Of a stretch of DNA of 64,000 nucleotides, positions 63,491 through 64,000 are shown piece after piece. This DNA comes from an uncultured bacterium. GTDB taxonomy: Bacteria > Verrucomicrobiota > Lentisphaeria > Oligosphaerales > Oligosphaeraceae. The translations under genes were made by a program, and so were the position numbers. The stretch covers positions 159,410 through 223,409 of the forward strand of contig CACYQT010000001.1 of NCBI GenBank assembly GCA_902776645.1. Reading direction: 5' to 3'. The notes beneath the pieces are model-generated. The model ran no database searches. It was not told where the DNA came from and saw nothing but the letters and a program-made list of their open reading frames with translations. Numbering within the stretch: position 1 is the stretch's first letter; the number at the start of each line of letters is the position of its first letter.

Positions 63491-64000
63491 TTACAGCCCC
63501 GCGATGGCGGCGCCTTCGGCCTGGATCTGCTTCAAATGATCGGGGCCGACGAAGCTTTCCGCATAAAGCTTGCAGATGTTCTCCGTGCCCGACGGACGGA
63601 CGGCGCACCATCCGTTCTTCGTGACGATCTTCAGGCCGCCGATGGAAGCGCCGTTGCCGGGCGCGTTCGTGAAGGCGGCTTCGATCTTGTCACCGGCCAG
63701 CGTGTCCGACGGAAGCGATTCCTTCGTGAGGCTTGTGATTTTCGCCTTCTGCTCGGCCGTGGCGGGCGAGTCGATCCGTTCATAATAATAGGTTCCAAAC
63801 TGCTCGACAAGCTTCTGGTAGTGCTGCGCGGGATCCTTTCCGGTGGTCGCCGTGATTTCTGCCGCGAGGAGGGCGAGAATGATGCCGTCCTTGTCCGTTG
63901 TCCAGCTGTCGCCGTTGAAACGCAGGAAGGAGGCTCCCGCGCTCTCTTCGCCGCCGAAGCCGACCGTCTTCGTGCTCAGGCCGGGCACGAACCATTTGAA
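63491..64000 (-). CDS. pgm: Phosphoglucomutase, C-terminal part (runs off the window)
   Basis: About 169 C-terminal residues of an alpha-D-phosphohexomutase, interconverting glucose-1- and glucose-6-phosphate. [19 protein letters not shown] is the sugar-binding loop with [20 protein letters not shown] follows, and [20 protein letters not shown] is the phosphate-binding RPSGTE loop of domain 4. The gene start and active-site Ser lie beyond 64000. This matches the Pgm (alpha-D-glucose-specific) subgroup. It would feed glucose-1-phosphate from glycan breakdown into glycolysis. Confidence 0.93.
   Translation of the reverse strand, partial: FKWFVPGLSTKTVGFGGEESAGASFLRFNGDSWTTDKDGIILALLAAEITATTGKDPAQHYQKLVEQFGTYYYERIDSPATAEQKAKITSLTKESLPSDTLAGDKIEAAFTNAPGNGASIGGLKIVTKNGWCAVRPSGTENICKLYAESFVGPDHLKQIQAEGAAIAGL

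Overview
This window looks like chromosomal DNA from a Lentisphaerota (Victivallales-type) bacterium. That placement is inferred, not proven. The clues are two lone type II pseudopilin-like proteins with a near-identical [16 protein letters not shown] leader, several secreted DUF4838, DUF5696 and beta-helix glycosidase-like proteins, moderately high GC with long antisense open frames, and gene gaps full of short tandem or palindromic repeats. No rRNA, tRNA, CRISPR array or insertion sequence was recognised.

Layout. 0.2-6.1 kb: pyrE, secA, a URO-D-fold protein and pseudopilin 1. 6.2-8.4 kb: a DUF1846 protein and a HAD phosphatase. 8.5-18.0 kb: a minus-strand set of four glycan-degradation genes (DUF4838, a TIM-barrel protein, a GH110-like beta-helix protein, DUF5696) interrupted by a Fic-type 3' remnant. 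18.1-21.6 kb: PHP phosphoesterase, metallophosphoesterase, CYTH, GT2 and STAS genes. 21.8-27.1 kb: dut and an esterase that overlap tail to tail, then GT4, a metallophosphoesterase and a GDPD. 27.2-38.4 kb: a GH32-like protein, a 1298-residue secreted protein, an ABC-F ATPase, an AbrB/Doc toxin-antitoxin pair, an amidohydrolase, an esterase and a sialidase-like protein. 38.4-45.2 kb: a complete tryptophan operon, trpL-E-G-D-C-F-B-A, with a WWW leader peptide and attenuator. 45.3-49.4 kb: a large DUF4011 helicase-nuclease, probably antiphage. 49.5-61.3 kb: a secreted glycosidase-like protein, polysaccharide deacetylase, DNA glycosylase, GDPD, EamA transporter, MBL hydrolase, transglutaminase-like protein, a secreted PHP protein with a catalytically dead paralogue, and pseudopilin 2. 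61.9-64.0 kb: an Rpn/YhgA-family nuclease with an internal Shine-Dalgarno and start, and the 3' end of phosphoglucomutase.

How it works together. The accessory genes fit a glycan-foraging lifestyle: secreted depolymerases, then cytoplasmic hydrolases and phosphosugar enzymes. Three loci look like defence or addiction modules: AbrB/Doc with an inverted repeat around its promoter, the DUF4011 helicase, and Rpn with an intragenic antitoxin-like frame.

Most notable: a four-copy intergenic element (about 25.1, 35.2, 53.9 and 63.3 kb) folds into a GC stem with a conserved tandem G-A mismatch. In every copy it encloses an inner hairpin whose sequence differs but stays complementary. Other points of interest are the dut/esterase tail-to-tail fusion, the trp attenuator, the Rpn internal start and the dead PHP paralogue.
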